From the NCBI GenBank assembly GCA_037447655.1, contig JBBHKE010000441.1:25530-89529 (forward strand): DNA of 64,000 bases, given 5' to 3'. This document shows, piece after piece, positions 1 through 11,411 of the stretch. How positions within the stretch are numbered: the first letter of the stretch is position 1; every line of letters starts with the position of its first letter. The stretch is from Zygnema cylindricum (Eukaryota > Streptophyta > Zygnematophyceae > Zygnematales > Zygnemataceae). The notes beneath the pieces are model-generated. The model made no database searches and had not been told where the DNA came from. It saw nothing but the letters and a program-made list of their open reading frames with translations. A program made the translations under genes and the position numbers.

Positions 1-45
1 CCCACCTTTAACCCTCCCTCCCTCTCCCTCCCTCCCCTCCACCAG

Positions 46-3000
46 CCCTAGCGGAGCAGTTTGCAGTGGTGGACACGGGTCGTCACGAGTGTCGCTCTTG
101 CGGCTTTGTCTACGACTCAGCCGTTGGCGACCCCGAGTATCCCCTCGCCCCTGGTATGAACCCTTAACCCTGATTCTCGACCTCCAAACCCTAATTCTGA
201 AACCCCTAACCCCTTTTCCTTAACCCTTGACCCTAACCCTGGAACCCCGAATCCTTATTCTGAAACTCCAAACCCTGATTCTCAAACCTCAAACCCTAAT
301 TATTACATCCTCTATCCTTAACCCTAGTTCCTAAACTTCAAACCCTAATTATTAAAGCCTCAATGCTTACCCTGAAACCCTTAATTCTTTCTCTTAAGCT
401 CTAAAATCTTACCCTTAAATCCTAAACCCTGACCATTGTCACCCAATCCCCATTCAGTAAACTCTAAACGTAGCTCTTAAATTATAAACCTTAAACCCTG
501 AACCTTAAACTGGAAACCCGAACTAAATTTGAAGCTATAAATTTGTCCTTTTCTCGAGAAACCCAAAACCCTTAAAAAACACAAAACCCAAAACTCAAAA
601 CTCTCACGATAATTCTAATGTGCAAAAATGTTTGGATTTACCACATTGTAACGATACCACATAATATGTGGGAATTACATGGTATATGTATAATATATAG
701 TGAAATGCACATTCAGTATATTATGTTGGTTAATACACGATATGTATATTGTATAATCGACTTTTCTTTTAATTTTGCAATTAGAAGCATAGTCTGAAAG
801 CGAAAATTATGCGAAATTTATTAGAAGTGTTGTATGTGGTTATCCCATACTATACAAGTAGTCTATTTGTTTTTAGGGTATTGATTCTCACATTTGATTC
901 TCATTTTATTGTATGAAGAAAACCACCTTTAGTTTTTTCAATTGTTTTCGCACAGTTTTACCATGCATTGGATCTCGACCTATCTTGAAGTCTGAACCCT
1001 AATTACGTCCGAGACTCACAACCCTAAACCTTCAACTCTGAATTGTGTACTCTGAATTCTGGAATAAGCATTATCCAAAGATATAATTCTTAATTTGGTT
1101 TAATTGCTATGAAATGGAGTCGTAAAAAAATTGAATTAAGAATCAAATATGTCGTGTGTACCTCACCCATATATACACGACAACACAAAGGAAGAGAGCT
1201 TACCGAAATGGAAAGAAGTGGAAAGAAGTGTTAAGAAAGCTTCTCTCTTTTTGCTCTTGACAGCGGCAATTTTTTAGATATGCACTTTTTTTTTGCATGT
1301 AAATGTAGGCATGTGGACTTGCCCAATTTCTATGAGGTTCTCTAGCCTTCTCTATTCCTTAAATGAACTCTTTCTCATGTGTCCGGCCCGGTATATAGCT
1401 TTTTCACATCTTAGCATTTTAGGGCTTTTCGAGGTTTATCCAATGAGAACACACGGTTTCGCCATTAATAACCTGTACGTTTTGTACGTTTGGGTAATTA
1501 TCCAAAACAGAAACGTTCCACCCAAATACGCAAAGATGACTCTAATTCTGTTTTCTTTTAGTCCGTAGTTCCTATGGTGTTACTAATGAGAACAACTTAG
1601 TTGCAAAAATCGCGAGGGAAAAATCATATGGGTCCAAAGAGGAAAAAAAACAGAAAATCATTCTAAGACTAAAGAATCAAAGGAAGATGGTATTTAGCTG
1701 AAAAGATGAAACAAAATAGACAACGGCAACTAAAACATTTACCAACCAAAAAAGTCGTCCATGTTGAACCTTAAATAAAGTTGATGATGTTGGAAAAATC
1801 CATACTAATAGTCTCTTTAGGCTAATAGCGATTCTTGGTAAATTGTACTGATAATTTTTCAACGGATACAAACAATTTCACAGTACGTAATTGAAGTATT
1901 AGGACACATAGACTAATTCTATTGCTATATTACCCCGTGGCATAAACTAAGACATTATAAGTACTTGATATTTTTCAACGGATGTTAACAATTTCACAAC
2001 AAAGAGGATTAAAAGGTTCCATAAGCCGTTCCTTTTTGTCCTTCGTGGAAATCAAAAAATATTGGTCAGTTTGTCTAACTGTGGTAATGTAACTATTCTC
2101 TCCGTTTTTGCTAGAATCGATGGATCAGAAATTTCCTTTCATGGATTTTTTGGTATTTTTTGCTGGTTGTTTCTCCGATCAAATTACTTTTTAAACAGGC
2201 ATTTGATTGGACTATGTTTTGGGTTTCTGTGTTTGTGATTTCACAATAGTTATTGCCAAAAGGAAAATATTTTGTGGACAAACATAAAACTTTATTTTGG
2301 CATCCACTTACTAGTGTGCCGTGCTACTATTCATCTCCTATCCGAGTAAAAAACTTGTACAATGTTAAAATTTTACGATCATAATTTTATTTTACGATTC
2401 AAACATTTTGTTTTCTACCGCCGTTGAGACTGAAAAATGTCTGAGTAAGGTACACTGTACTATTTCACTGTACCGTAAAGCAATGAATTGCCATATGAAA
2501 AAAAATAGTGTGTTCCAAATGTTTGAATCTGTACCCCGATTATATTTTCTAGATTTTGTTGCAGGCTTTCTGCCCAATCAAGTGTACGCTCAAGATTTGG
2601 TCAGATATGTTTTCTGTATGTTATAGATTTACGTTTTTAACTACATTGTGTATCGTTTTTAGTCCTCAATGTTTTTTTTTTTCCACTTGAAACATGTTTT
2701 CTAAGTGCACACTCGCCAGATTGTTAAACTGACGGTTGCGATTGAAAGGGTATGATTCTCATCTCGTACATTGGTGGTCTACAATCAAAAATCGGCTAAG
2801 TGTGCATGGAGAAAAGATGTCATCGGCGAAAAAAAACCATTAACACTACTAGCGATAGACGGTTGCATCTTACAATTGTCGGTTTAGAGCAGTCAGTTAA
2901 TATCACAATGTCGATAGTTATCGGTAAATATCGACCTTTTAGCTCTTCAATAATTGAGGTATACCAAAATCGCGATATATAGTTAGAGATTCCGCTAGAT

Positions 3001-4047
3001 AAACGACAGTAATAATTTCCACACTAATTGCAGTGGTGAAGACTCGACTGTTTGATCCATTTACTACTCTGTTATATATATATATATATATATATTTTAT
3101 GTTTATTTTTTTTTTATAATTTTTCTGTCTTTGTTCCACCAGTACATCGCCAATCGCTATTAGAGTAAATAACGCTAATTCGGTGCCCTTTAAAAAAAAA
3201 AAAAACCTGAAATACAATCCATAATTCTATTTTTTCCTTTACGCCTTTTAAGGGTTCTATTTTTAATTAGCGTTAATAACGGAAGTACACTGCAATGTTT
3301 ATAGTGTGGTGTACAGACAGTTTTTTCCGTACAAAAATGTACTTTTTGAAATACAAATGTACAAAAAGTCATTTAATGTAATTGCGCACACATGTGAATG
3401 TACACTGGGAAAAGAGACGCAAACTCGAATATTCAGATTTTGCCGTACGAATTGTCAGATTTTGTACAGACACACATATTGATGTAGACATCGATACGGC
3501 GGGTATTTATTAATCGAAAAAACACAAATTAGAGTTAGTGATTGATTAGTATATAAGTATTTTTTGAATTTCTTTTTTTCCTAATTAGCGTTAATAACAC
3601 TAATTTTTTTTACGCTATTTATTCCTTTACTCTAATAACGATTGGTGGTGTAATAAACAATCAAAGTTTATATCGAAGAGAATTCCTTTTACGTTTACCC
3701 GTATATCTTGAGCCCTATATATGTCTGTGTTTATTGATATGCTTATTTATATATTTTTACATACATTTATTTATATATTTTTACATACATTTATTTATAT
3801 ATTTGTTTTTTTTTAAATGTGTGTAGGAACCGATTTCAAAAATTTGCCCGAGGACTGGCGCTGCCCGACTTGTGGAGCAGCTCAAAATTTGTTTCAAAGC
3901 AAAAGCAGAGAAGTTGCGGGTTTTGCCCAAAATCAAAATTACGGATTGGGGGGAAATTCCCTCACATCAGGACAAAAAAGTCTTCTCATTTACGGCTCCC
4001 TCGCCTTCTTCTTTGCCCTTTTCCTCAGCGGGTACTTCCTCGAGTAA
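46..4047 (+). CDS. RBD1: Membrane-anchored rubredoxin (3' two exons; 5' end lies left of the window)
   Basis: Two exons are seen: 46-153 (acceptor AG at 44-45, donor GT at 154) and 3827-4047 (acceptor TAG at 3824-3826, stop TAA 4045-4047). The split codon is in phase 1 and joins cleanly as APG then TDFKNLP. The joined protein has the rubredoxin iron site: CRSCG in the first exon and CPTCG in the second, with the family signatures GDPEYPLAPG and LPEDWRCP. A hydrophobic segment of about 20 residues (LLIYGSLAFFFALFLSGYF) lies at the extreme C-terminus. Known homologues with this layout are the thylakoid rubredoxins RubA/RBD1, which are needed for photosystem II assembly. A stromal rubredoxin head on a thylakoid tail anchor is inferred. 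The transit peptide and first exon(s) must lie upstream of the window. An alternative acceptor at 50-51 would shift the exon start by 6 nt. The 3673-nt intron is unusually long and TE-laden. The assignment is firm for a rubredoxin with a membrane tail; the gene symbol is by analogy. Confidence 0.9.
160..600. repeat. Degenerate telomere-like repeats in the rubredoxin intron
   Basis: Directly after the donor site the intron is filled with variants of AACCCTAA, AACCCCTAACCCC, AAACCCTGA and AACCTTAAAC at irregular 7-14 nt spacing. This resembles a decayed interstitial array of the plant-type telomere repeat (CCCTAAA), on one strand. It could equally be a low-complexity C/A-rich satellite, because no perfect tandem run of the 7-mer is present. 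Confidence 0.5.
601..3142. other. Intron sequence with MITE debris, no gene seen
   Basis: AT-rich intron interior. I see no convincing coding sequence. Around 2735-2870 there is a fragment shared with the MITE ends at 55872-55977 and 63697-63764: the words TGACGGTTGCGATTGAAAGG and GGAGAAAAGATGT recur, followed by a degenerate terminal repeat. A pure AT dinucleotide run lies at about 3072-3095. Confidence 0.5.
3143..3652. mobile_element. TA-flanked MITE (Tc1/mariner-like) in the rubredoxin intron
   Basis: The left end reads TA then CATCGCCAATCGCTATTAG. The right end, reverse complemented, reads TA then CACCACCAATCGTTATTAG, so the two form terminal inverted repeats of more than 20 bp with TA on both outer sides. 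Internally it shares blocks (GTACACC, TTTTTGTAC, GGAAGTAC) with the larger copy at 54423-54981, so the two belong to one subfamily. There is no coding capacity. It is non-autonomous by structure; the Tc1/mariner link is inferred from the TA duplication. Confidence 0.75.
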
Positions 4048-6560
4048 AAAAAAAAAAAAAACAATTTTGCGTAGATTTGTGTTAAAATAGTGAGCAACAG
4101 TTTAATTATCTCCTCTAGTTTTTTTGTCTGTGTTTTAACAATTTTTGGGCTTCTTCCTTTTCTTTCTTTATCTCTCCTCTCGCTCTCTCTCTCTCCCTCT
4201 CTCTCCCCCCTCGCTCTCTCTCCCTCTTCCATTTGGGGAGTAAATACAAAAGGAGGTGAAAGGAGGGCCGTTTTTTGTTGTTATGTGTTTTCTGGAGAGT
4301 TTTTGGAACCTAAAAAACGTTTTTTTTTTCCTTTTTGTAGTTTTTTATCGACTTTGGTATTTATGGTTTCCGATTGATACTAGATGAATAGAAAATGTAT
4401 TCGGATAAAAGTATATAATAGGAGTTTTATTTCGTAAAAGAAACAATTACTCGTGTTAAAAAAAAGAAAAGAAAAGAAAAGAAAAAAAAACAATATGTAG
4501 AGTGGATGAAAGTTTGGTTTTTAGCGTCCGCAAAAAGAAAGTGGTTCTACACTGCTCCTGCTGCGATTTAAATTTGGTTAAAATCGGTTCATCGAACATT
4601 GTTATGCCACAGAAATTGATGAAAATCAATTCTCCAACTTATTCAATTTAATCCGACCATTCTTTCCTTCCCTCTCTTTCTCCCTCTCTCTCCTTCTCCC
4701 CTTCTCCCTCCTCTCCCTCTCCTCTCCCCTCCACTTCCTTCTCCCTCTCCCTCTCTTTCTCCTTCCCTTCTCCATCTCCTTCTCCTTCTACTCTCCCTCT
4801 CCTCTCCCTCTCCTCTCCCTCTCCTCTCCCTCTCCCACTTCCTTCTCCCTCTCCCTCTCTTTCTCCTTCCCCTTCTCCTTCTCCTTCTCCTTCTACCTCT
4901 CCCTCTCCCTCTCCCTCTCCCTCTCCCCTCCTAAAGTCTCTCCTTAGAAACGTGTGGTCAGTCTGAATAGGACAGAACTGCTCACTCGCTTTTACACCTG
5001 TCTTTTTTTGTCTTTTCTGCCCGTATTTTTCTTTTACCTCCTATGTATGTAAACGAATCGAGTAAGACTTCGTCAACAAAAGAAGATGGAAACAAAGAAT
5101 AATGTTTACATTGAACATAGGAACCAGAAAAATGAGAGTTAAAGATGAAACTGGAAAACTGAATTTGGGCAAAAGACCAAAAGGGGAAAATAAGGTGAAA
5201 GAAAGTATGAGCAAAAGACATGGAAAGGAACAAGAAGCGCAGAAGTGACAAGATTGGGTCGCGAGAACAGAGCTACAGTTCCTCGTTTCCTCCTCCAATC
5301 CCCATTTTGTCCTCGAATCTCCGTTCCCTACCCTTTCTTGTAACCACCCTCGACTCTGCCACGCGGCAAGCTAACTTTGCTTGAGGATGCACGTTTCCTC
5401 TCTCCTCCTTGATTCCTCCCCACCTCTCCCCTCGGATCCAACAAACGCCCTCTCAAAAATATACCAATTTAAAACTACTCGTGGCGCTTCTCGAATATCA
5501 CGAAAATCACAAACACACAAATAATAACTTATTTTTTTACTCCACACATCAAGGACTATTCGGTCTTCTTTGGACGTCGTCAAATCCTCCACCCATGTTG
5601 TTGATTTCCTCACCAAGGTTATAGATCGTCCGCTAGGTTTAGTTTAAAAGCTATTGAACTATACATTTTCAATGTACCACTATGTCTCATTTGCTGTTCC
5701 TTTTCACTTGTATATTTCCATCTTTTCTCTTAATAATCTAATGCTATGTGGCCATTGCACTTTTGACTTTTTTCTCTATCATTTCCTCAAGAATGAATAA
5801 CTAGTCAAAAGAAAAATTGCATGTTGACGAAGGAAGTGAAAAAATTAGAGTCCATCATTTAATTTAGTATGTACTTTAGTCTTTCGTTGTCCCATTTTCA
5901 ATATATCATACCAACTTATCTTCAAACTCAAACGTCAACAAAAATCTAGAGTGGGTTCAAAGAAAGCAAGACTTATAAAGTGAATGGGATAAAGTTTTTC
6001 GCACGTTACATACAATCTTACCAGGTTTGCAGGAGGAAAAGTACATGCTATCTTTTATTTTGGCTTGTGACACCTGTACGGACAAGAAATTGTTGGGGTC
6101 TCGAACCTCTGATGTCATATTTGAATCTTTTCTTAGAGATTTAAGATCAAAGCTTGCGTCTAAAAACCCAGACTTAGACACAAACTCTTCCTTCTTGGGT
6201 TTAAGAGGGAAGAGTTCTAAAAAAAAAGTTTTATGTGTGTTGGAAATTCGGTCGCACATCGAGAGAAATAACAGGCCCAAGGAGTCATCCACCGACCGTT
6301 CTTACTTATTTCTACTATCAACGTAAATTCAACGAGAGCAAGCCCCTTCTCAAGCTGCTCTCAGTCCCTCTCGTTTGACAAATTACGGAAGTACAAAAGT
6401 ACAATGGAAAATGATAGGCGCTTCCTCTCAAGTCTTCCACCATATGATCCTGTCCACATCCACGATCTTCGGTGTTGTGGACCTTAGTTTGTTAGGATTG
6501 AGGGTATTCATCTATTGTAGGTTTCTTCTTCTTGTTGGGTAACTATCCTTCGTAGTTTTA
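4048..6560. other. Intergenic stretch, no gene recognised
   Basis: The rubredoxin 3' UTR runs into pyrimidine-rich DNA (CT tract at about 4165-4225) and AT-rich unique sequence. Overlapping open frames on both strands around 5957-6326 give about 100 residues each without recognisable motifs, and I do not call them genes. Confidence 0.5.
4664..4934. repeat. Long CT/CCT microsatellite
   Basis: About 270 nt almost wholly of C and T on the plus strand, with repeating units such as CTCCCT, CTCTCC and TTCTCC, including short higher-order repeats (TCCTCTCCC at about 4795-4835). It is simple-sequence DNA that could form a triplex on supercoiled templates; no gene is associated. Confidence 0.9.
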
Positions 6561-6700
6561 ATTAGTTTTTGTGGTGGCTTGTTTTAAGTAGCATTGGTTT
6601 GTTTTTTTGTTACCTATACCTTTGCCCAATTTATCTTTTTTCTTCCGGGTGGTTCCCATCGGAAGTTTTGCATTCCCATGGCTTCTTTGACTTATTGTCC

Positions 6701-7096
6701 ATGTCAGGAAGCCTTTCTTATTCCCTTCTCCCTCCCCCACCTCCACCCAAACCTCGTAAACCTTCTAGCCGGTTAGAATGTCCTGGGTGTCACAACCTCT
6801 TTGCTGCTGGGGCTGGTATTTCCCTTCATACACGGAGTTGTCGACCTTGTATAACTCTGAGTGATTCTTCGTCTATCACCTCTCCTCAATCGTCGTCGAC
6901 CACACTCCCGTCCGGCCCCACAGATGAGGATTGGAATTTCGTCCGTGAGCTGGATGTTTTGGGGGCTTACGATTTGGGAGCCCCTCGCCCGCGATTGTAC
7001 ACCCGTATTCCTATGGCCGTTAGGACAATAGTACAAGATGCCCTCCACCTCCCTTTGTCCCACATTTCTTCAAACCCGACAAACATTGCTCCTTGA
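6701..7096 (+). pseudogene. LINE copy 1, N-terminal zinc-finger region
   Basis: About 131 codons open from an ATG. A proline run (PPPPPPKPRKP) is followed by LECPGCHNLF-x6-ISLHTRSC, a C-x2-C-x(n)-H-x4-C finger of the kind REL-type non-LTR elements carry before the RT for DNA target binding. The same region occurs nearly unchanged on the minus strand at 55978-56300 and 60068-60310. After FVRELDVLGAYDLGAPRPR the frame ends at a stop instead of continuing to the RT, so it is a broken part of one polyprotein. Confidence 0.75.
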
Positions 7097-7215
7097 CACC
7101 TTCTTATGTTCTCTCTTTGGGTGCTAGTCCTTCCAGGTCGTGGAGGGGGCAGTGGGGCTAGAGAAACTATGGCGCGTTGTCGCTGATTCCTTCGTGGTGA
7201 CTGGAAGGCCCTCCA

Positions 7216-8415
7216 CGTCGAGCATGAGGATCGGGTATCGAGCACCTCTTTCATACCACGTCAGCCACCTAGGCCATCAGATGTCCTAGCCTCGTATCGT
7301 TGAGCAATTCACTTAGGCCGTGTTGGTGAGCTTTCTCGAGCGGTTCGGGCCCTACAGCCATTCACCCTTGCCCCCGGATCTTCTTCCACTATTGAGGTTC
7401 TTCAAGCTCTCCACCCCCCTGCCCCTTCCCGTTTACCCCATTCTATCCACGCCCTTGAGCCTTCAAAGAGTTTTACTCTGGATCGGGAGGTTTTCATTAA
7501 GCTGTTAGCTCTTGTCCTCACCTTTCAGCGAAGGGCCCCTCAGGTACAGTGTATGAGTTGTTTCGCGATGTTTTGCCCCCTGAATCGGGTGCCCGGGGGT
7601 TGGATGTGTTTTTTCGAGTATGTTCCCTTATTGCTAGTGGAGATGTTCCTCCTCGGATTTGTGATCTTCTCATGGCGCCCTGCCTTGTGGCAATCGCCAA
7701 ACCTAATGGTGAGATCCCCCCTATCGCCGTGGGAGAGGTTTTATATAGATTGGTGGATTGTGCGATATGTCTCTAGCTCCAACCAACTTTCCATGATTAT
7801 TTTTCTCCTCATCAGTTTGGAGTGGCCACGAGAGGGGGTTGTGATGCCGTGGTCCACGGGATTCGGGCTTTGGTGGATGTACATCCGGATCGGTTGGTTC
7901 TCCAGGTGGAAGTTTCCAATGCCTTTAATACGGTGGATCGGAATGTGATTTTTTCAGAGCTTATGGCGGCTCCATCTCCGATTGTCCAATTATTCCCCAT
8001 TGTGAGGGCTTTCTATTCTTTGACAAGCAGCCTTTCCTTCTCGGCCGATGGTGATCTCATTCCTCTCTCCTCTGCTGCTGGCACTCGCTAAGGCGACCCT
8101 CTCGGCGGACCTTTGTTCGCCCTTGCCCATTACCGGGCCCTTCGTGCCTCTGCGGCCGCCTTCCCTTCTTGCCTTTTCCCTTCGGTCGCAGATGATATGC
8201 ACATTATTGGGCCCAGAGAACAAGTCGTGTTGGCATATGATTTTTTCAAGGAACGTTTAGCCGAACTCAACCTTTCAGTCCAGTTGTCGAAGTGTGTTAT
8301 TTCGTCTCCTCAGGATATTCCATTTTCGTTTACCCCCCTCTTGGTTTTCAAACCCCTACTCCCTACGATGGTATTTGAGTGCTTGGTTGCCCCCTTGGTT
8401 CGGATACTTTCGTGA
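7216..8415 (+). pseudogene. LINE copy 1, reverse transcriptase region
   Basis: RT motifs can be read in order: LVAIAKPNG and YRLV (fingers), QFGVATRGGCDAVVHG, motif A QVEVSNAFNTVDR, motif B AGTR-stop-GDPLGGP, and motif C VADDMHIIG. Three things show it is inactive: the motif-A catalytic Asp (QVDVSNAF in copy 2) is Glu here, nonsense codons lie at 7774-7776 and 8089-8091, the latter inside the conserved RQGDPL motif, and a frameshift near 8350 moves the rest into another frame. More indels lie upstream near 7300-7540. Confidence 0.8.
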
Positions 8416-9815
8416 CCCAATTTCTTCATGATGCCTTACATACAGATCTAGCCCAAGTGGACGATCTTCCTCGCCTTCTCGATCCCCAAGTTGCTTTTGC
8501 TATGTTAACAAGGTGTTTTCCCCACCGCCCTTCTTTTTTTACTCGTAATTCCTCTCCCACTCCGACATTTATCTCCTCACTCTCGGCTTTTGACGATCGC
8601 CTCATGGAAGTCCTCCACACTCTGTTATGTCGGGGGGCATTTGATTGCGAGTCAGGGCCATCGGCCCGCATTCAAGCATCCCTCCCTGTCTCTACTGGGG
8701 GGTTGGGTCTATTATCCACTGCTCGTGTTGCTCACGCTGCCTATTTGGGAAGTTGGTGCCTTATTGCCTTTACTCTTGTTTCCCGTTTCCTGGCCGGGGA
8801 CACCCCCGTTCTAGCTACTGTTATCCCTCGGGATTTAGAGGGTGTGTTCGCCTTCCAGCGATCTCTATTGGACGCGTCACGTTCTTTTCCTCCCCATGCC
8901 ATAGTTGATTTGCCAATTTTGGCCACCCTTGTTACTAAACCTTTTGAGCGTGTCCAGGAATCAATTTCTGATCTCGTTGTCGCCGCCATTAAATCCGACC
9001 TTCTGAAGGCGCTTCCCTTCGATTCTTCGCGTGCCCGTCTTCTCTCATATGGTGGACTTGGTTATGGGTCTTGGCTTTTCGCCACACCTATTTTGGCCAC
9101 TCTCCGATTTTCACCGGCTCAATTCACTACCGCCCTCCGATTTCGCCTAGGCCTCCCCTATCCTCTTTTACTTGGCTCTCTTGTTTGTGCATGTGGTCGT
9201 GTCTTGGGGCCCGATGGTGTCCATTTGCTTCGTTGCTCCCATGGGGGAGATTTGATCCAGGCGCATGACACTATTCGCGATACCATTGCGACTATCGCTT
9301 CGGAAGGGGGCTTTTCTGTACGTCGAGAGGTTTCTTATAATATTCTCTCGCGTCGGATCGATGTTGTTTTGCTTGATGGTGCCCGTCGCATCTTCAGTGA
9401 TATTGTTCTGGCAAACCCTACTTCAGCTATAGTTGTAGGTCAGGCGGCTCGACATGTTGTGTTGGCAGCTCGTGATAACGCTAAGGCGATGGAGCGTGAT
9501 TATGCCCACCGGGACCCTATGGATGACTTTATTCCGATGGCTGTCGAGATCTTTGGTTGTTTCGGTGTTGCACTGGACGAGTTTCTACGTACTTGTGCTC
9601 GACGTGCTTTTCGAGCGCCGAGGACCTGGGAGCCCTCATTTGGTCCTTACTTCTTTTTATCGTCAACGCTTATCGGTGGCTTTACAGCGAGTGTAGGCTT
9701 CTATTATCCTCTGATCGGCTGTTGGGGTCATGGATCGTCGTCCTGTTCTGGAACTCCCTCAACGTGCTCCCCCAGGCTGGGGGAACTTACGGGGTTGCTT
9801 TTTGTAGATATTTAA
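8379..9815 (+). pseudogene. LINE copy 1, thumb and restriction-like endonuclease region
   Basis: This is the longest surviving frame of the copy (478 codons). It begins at the post-RT segment (LGCPLGSDTFVTQFLHDAL) and reaches a knuckle CACGRVLGPDGVHLLRCSHGG (C-x-C-G, H-x3-C). It is followed by RREVSYNI, RRIDVVLLDG and FSDIVLANP, which supply the acidic positions of a PD-(D/E)XK nuclease fold. This arrangement is characteristic of the C-terminal REL domain that nicks the target in R2-like elements. Near 9615 a one-base shift leaves the family frame, so the last 60 or so residues of the open frame are not native. Confidence 0.8.
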
Positions 9816-9905
9816 TTGATTTGGGGTTGGGGTTGTAGTTTTGGTTTTCTGAGTTGTCGTGCTTTTCATTTTGAGTTTGGGTGCTTTTATTTTCCTTGTT
9901 GATCG

Positions 9906-11411
9906 TTTTTTTTTTTTTTTTTTTTTTTTCCCTTCTCTTGTTTCCCAAGTACTGTTTAACTTTCCTGCCTTTCAAAAACGTATTTGGTTTTTTTTCCTGC
10001 TTGGTATTGAGACTTAAAATCTTTTTTTCTGCCGGCACTGAAAAGTCGTCCCACTTTGGTTTTGTCTTTTTCTGTAGGGTGTCGGTCCTCGAGTACTGTG
10101 GATCGGGATTGGCGGTTCAATTTTTTTCACTGTTCTAGAAAAGACAAAAAGTTTAGTGGCGGAAAAGAGGGAGAAGCTTCCTCAAATGGTGGCAACAACG
10201 GAAACCGTTTAACGGTCCAACATGGATTATGTGTTAATTATTGCGTAACGGATTTATCTGAACTTTTTGTCGAGAATTCAAAAGGGAACGTCGAAATTAG
10301 TGTTTTCCTCGGAAAGTCTGAAGTGTCAAAAAATTTGGGGTTTTTGTGGTCTTCTTTTTATAATTTTGAAGCATTTAATTTTGATTTTTTTTTTGTAGTT
10401 GTTGCCCGTTTCTTAAGTTTTGAGTTCTCATTTTTGGTAGGAAAAGAATGATTCGAGATAGTTTTGATTCTCCTGGCACTGTAGCTCGATTCGATTTATG
10501 TGTTTTTTTTTTTTTTTTTTACTTGCGGCTTTGTCAGTATCATTATCAGTTGAGGCTTTAGCTCCAAATCGCTTATTTCCTTTTGCGAAGATTTTGTTAG
10601 GATTCTCCTTCTTTTTTTTTCAACCCGGTCACTGTTGATTTCACAAAAAAAAAAAAAATAATAACAATATTGAAAAATAAGTAAATTGTTTGTGCTCCTA
10701 ACTTAATTATTATTTACGAATATTGGGCCTACAAAACGGAGTAGAAAACATTTTTTTCGGTTAAGTCGAAAGACTTTTACTGAAAAGAAAATTGTAGGGT
10801 GTAATTAACAACCTCTAGACCTTTATCAGTGTGCTTGACTGGGTGTGGACGATTGGCGAAGAGGGGGAGAGAGGAGAGGGACAGAAAGGAGAGGGAGTGG
10901 CAGAGGGAGAGAAGGGAGGGAGAGAGAATCCCACGTTTAGGTCTGTTAGGCGCTGCGTTGGTATTCTTTGTTAGAGTTTGTGATCCCTTTTGCTATTTCT
11001 CTGTTAGTTCTTTTTTGCGTCCTTCATAACAAATTTTAACTTTTCTTGTCCATTTGCTTTGCAGTGTTTCATTTTCTCTATGCTTTGGTGTGAGTTTTTC
11101 TTCAGTTTCCTTTCCGACTTTTCCTTTCTTTTGTTTCTATGTACTCAGATGGTTTACCAGTTTAGCTGCGCCCGTTTCATAACTTTATTATGTAGATATT
11201 TACTTCTTCAGGAAGGGCACCCTATACTCTCCTCCACTTAACCTTATGACCCAAACCAAGCCTGAGATATTTCAGGATGTCATCAATACCAACCTACATT
11301 TCATTTTAATACCAAAAGAAAAAAATGTTCGAAATCATCACACCTTATTTTAATCAAATCTTATCATTTCAATGAGTTGCAAACACTCATATTTAGGTCT
11401 ATGTCTGAGCA
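9906..11411. other. Low-complexity and AT-rich stretch, no gene recognised
   Basis: It starts with a T run (about 9907-9930), followed by T-rich and A-rich DNA and a GA-rich patch at about 10855-10928. A phrase shared with the LINE 3' tails (CAGATGGTTTACCA) occurs at about 11149, so part may be LINE 3' UTR separated from copy 1 by a later insertion. The 131-codon frame at 10056-10451 has no motif I recognise. Confidence 0.4.

Larger units (their letters stand above)
6560..9905 (+). mobile_element. Degenerate REL-type non-LTR retrotransposon, copy 1
   Basis: Sense order is: proline-rich leader and Cys/His zinc finger (about 6701-7096), linker, reverse transcriptase (about 7540-8340), thumb/linker, then a Cys-rich knuckle and restriction-like endonuclease (about 9180-9600), and a GGTTGGGGTTG-containing 3' tail. 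It matches the second copy at 60068-63690 almost codon for codon. Its 3' end is set where the copies diverge after TTTTCCTTGTTG, near 9905. There are no LTRs. The order zinc finger, RT, CCHC-like knuckle, PD-(D/E)XK nuclease is that of the R2/NeSL/Utopia-like, REL-bearing non-LTR elements, not of the L1 and RTE elements usual in land plants. This copy is dead: frameshifts and nonsense codons interrupt it. The 5' boundary is approximate. Confidence 0.85.

Noticed and set aside
5957-6326. Overlapping frames of about 100 codons on both strands
   Set aside because: No recognisable motif, no splice-site or repeat support, and both strands equally open; likely chance.
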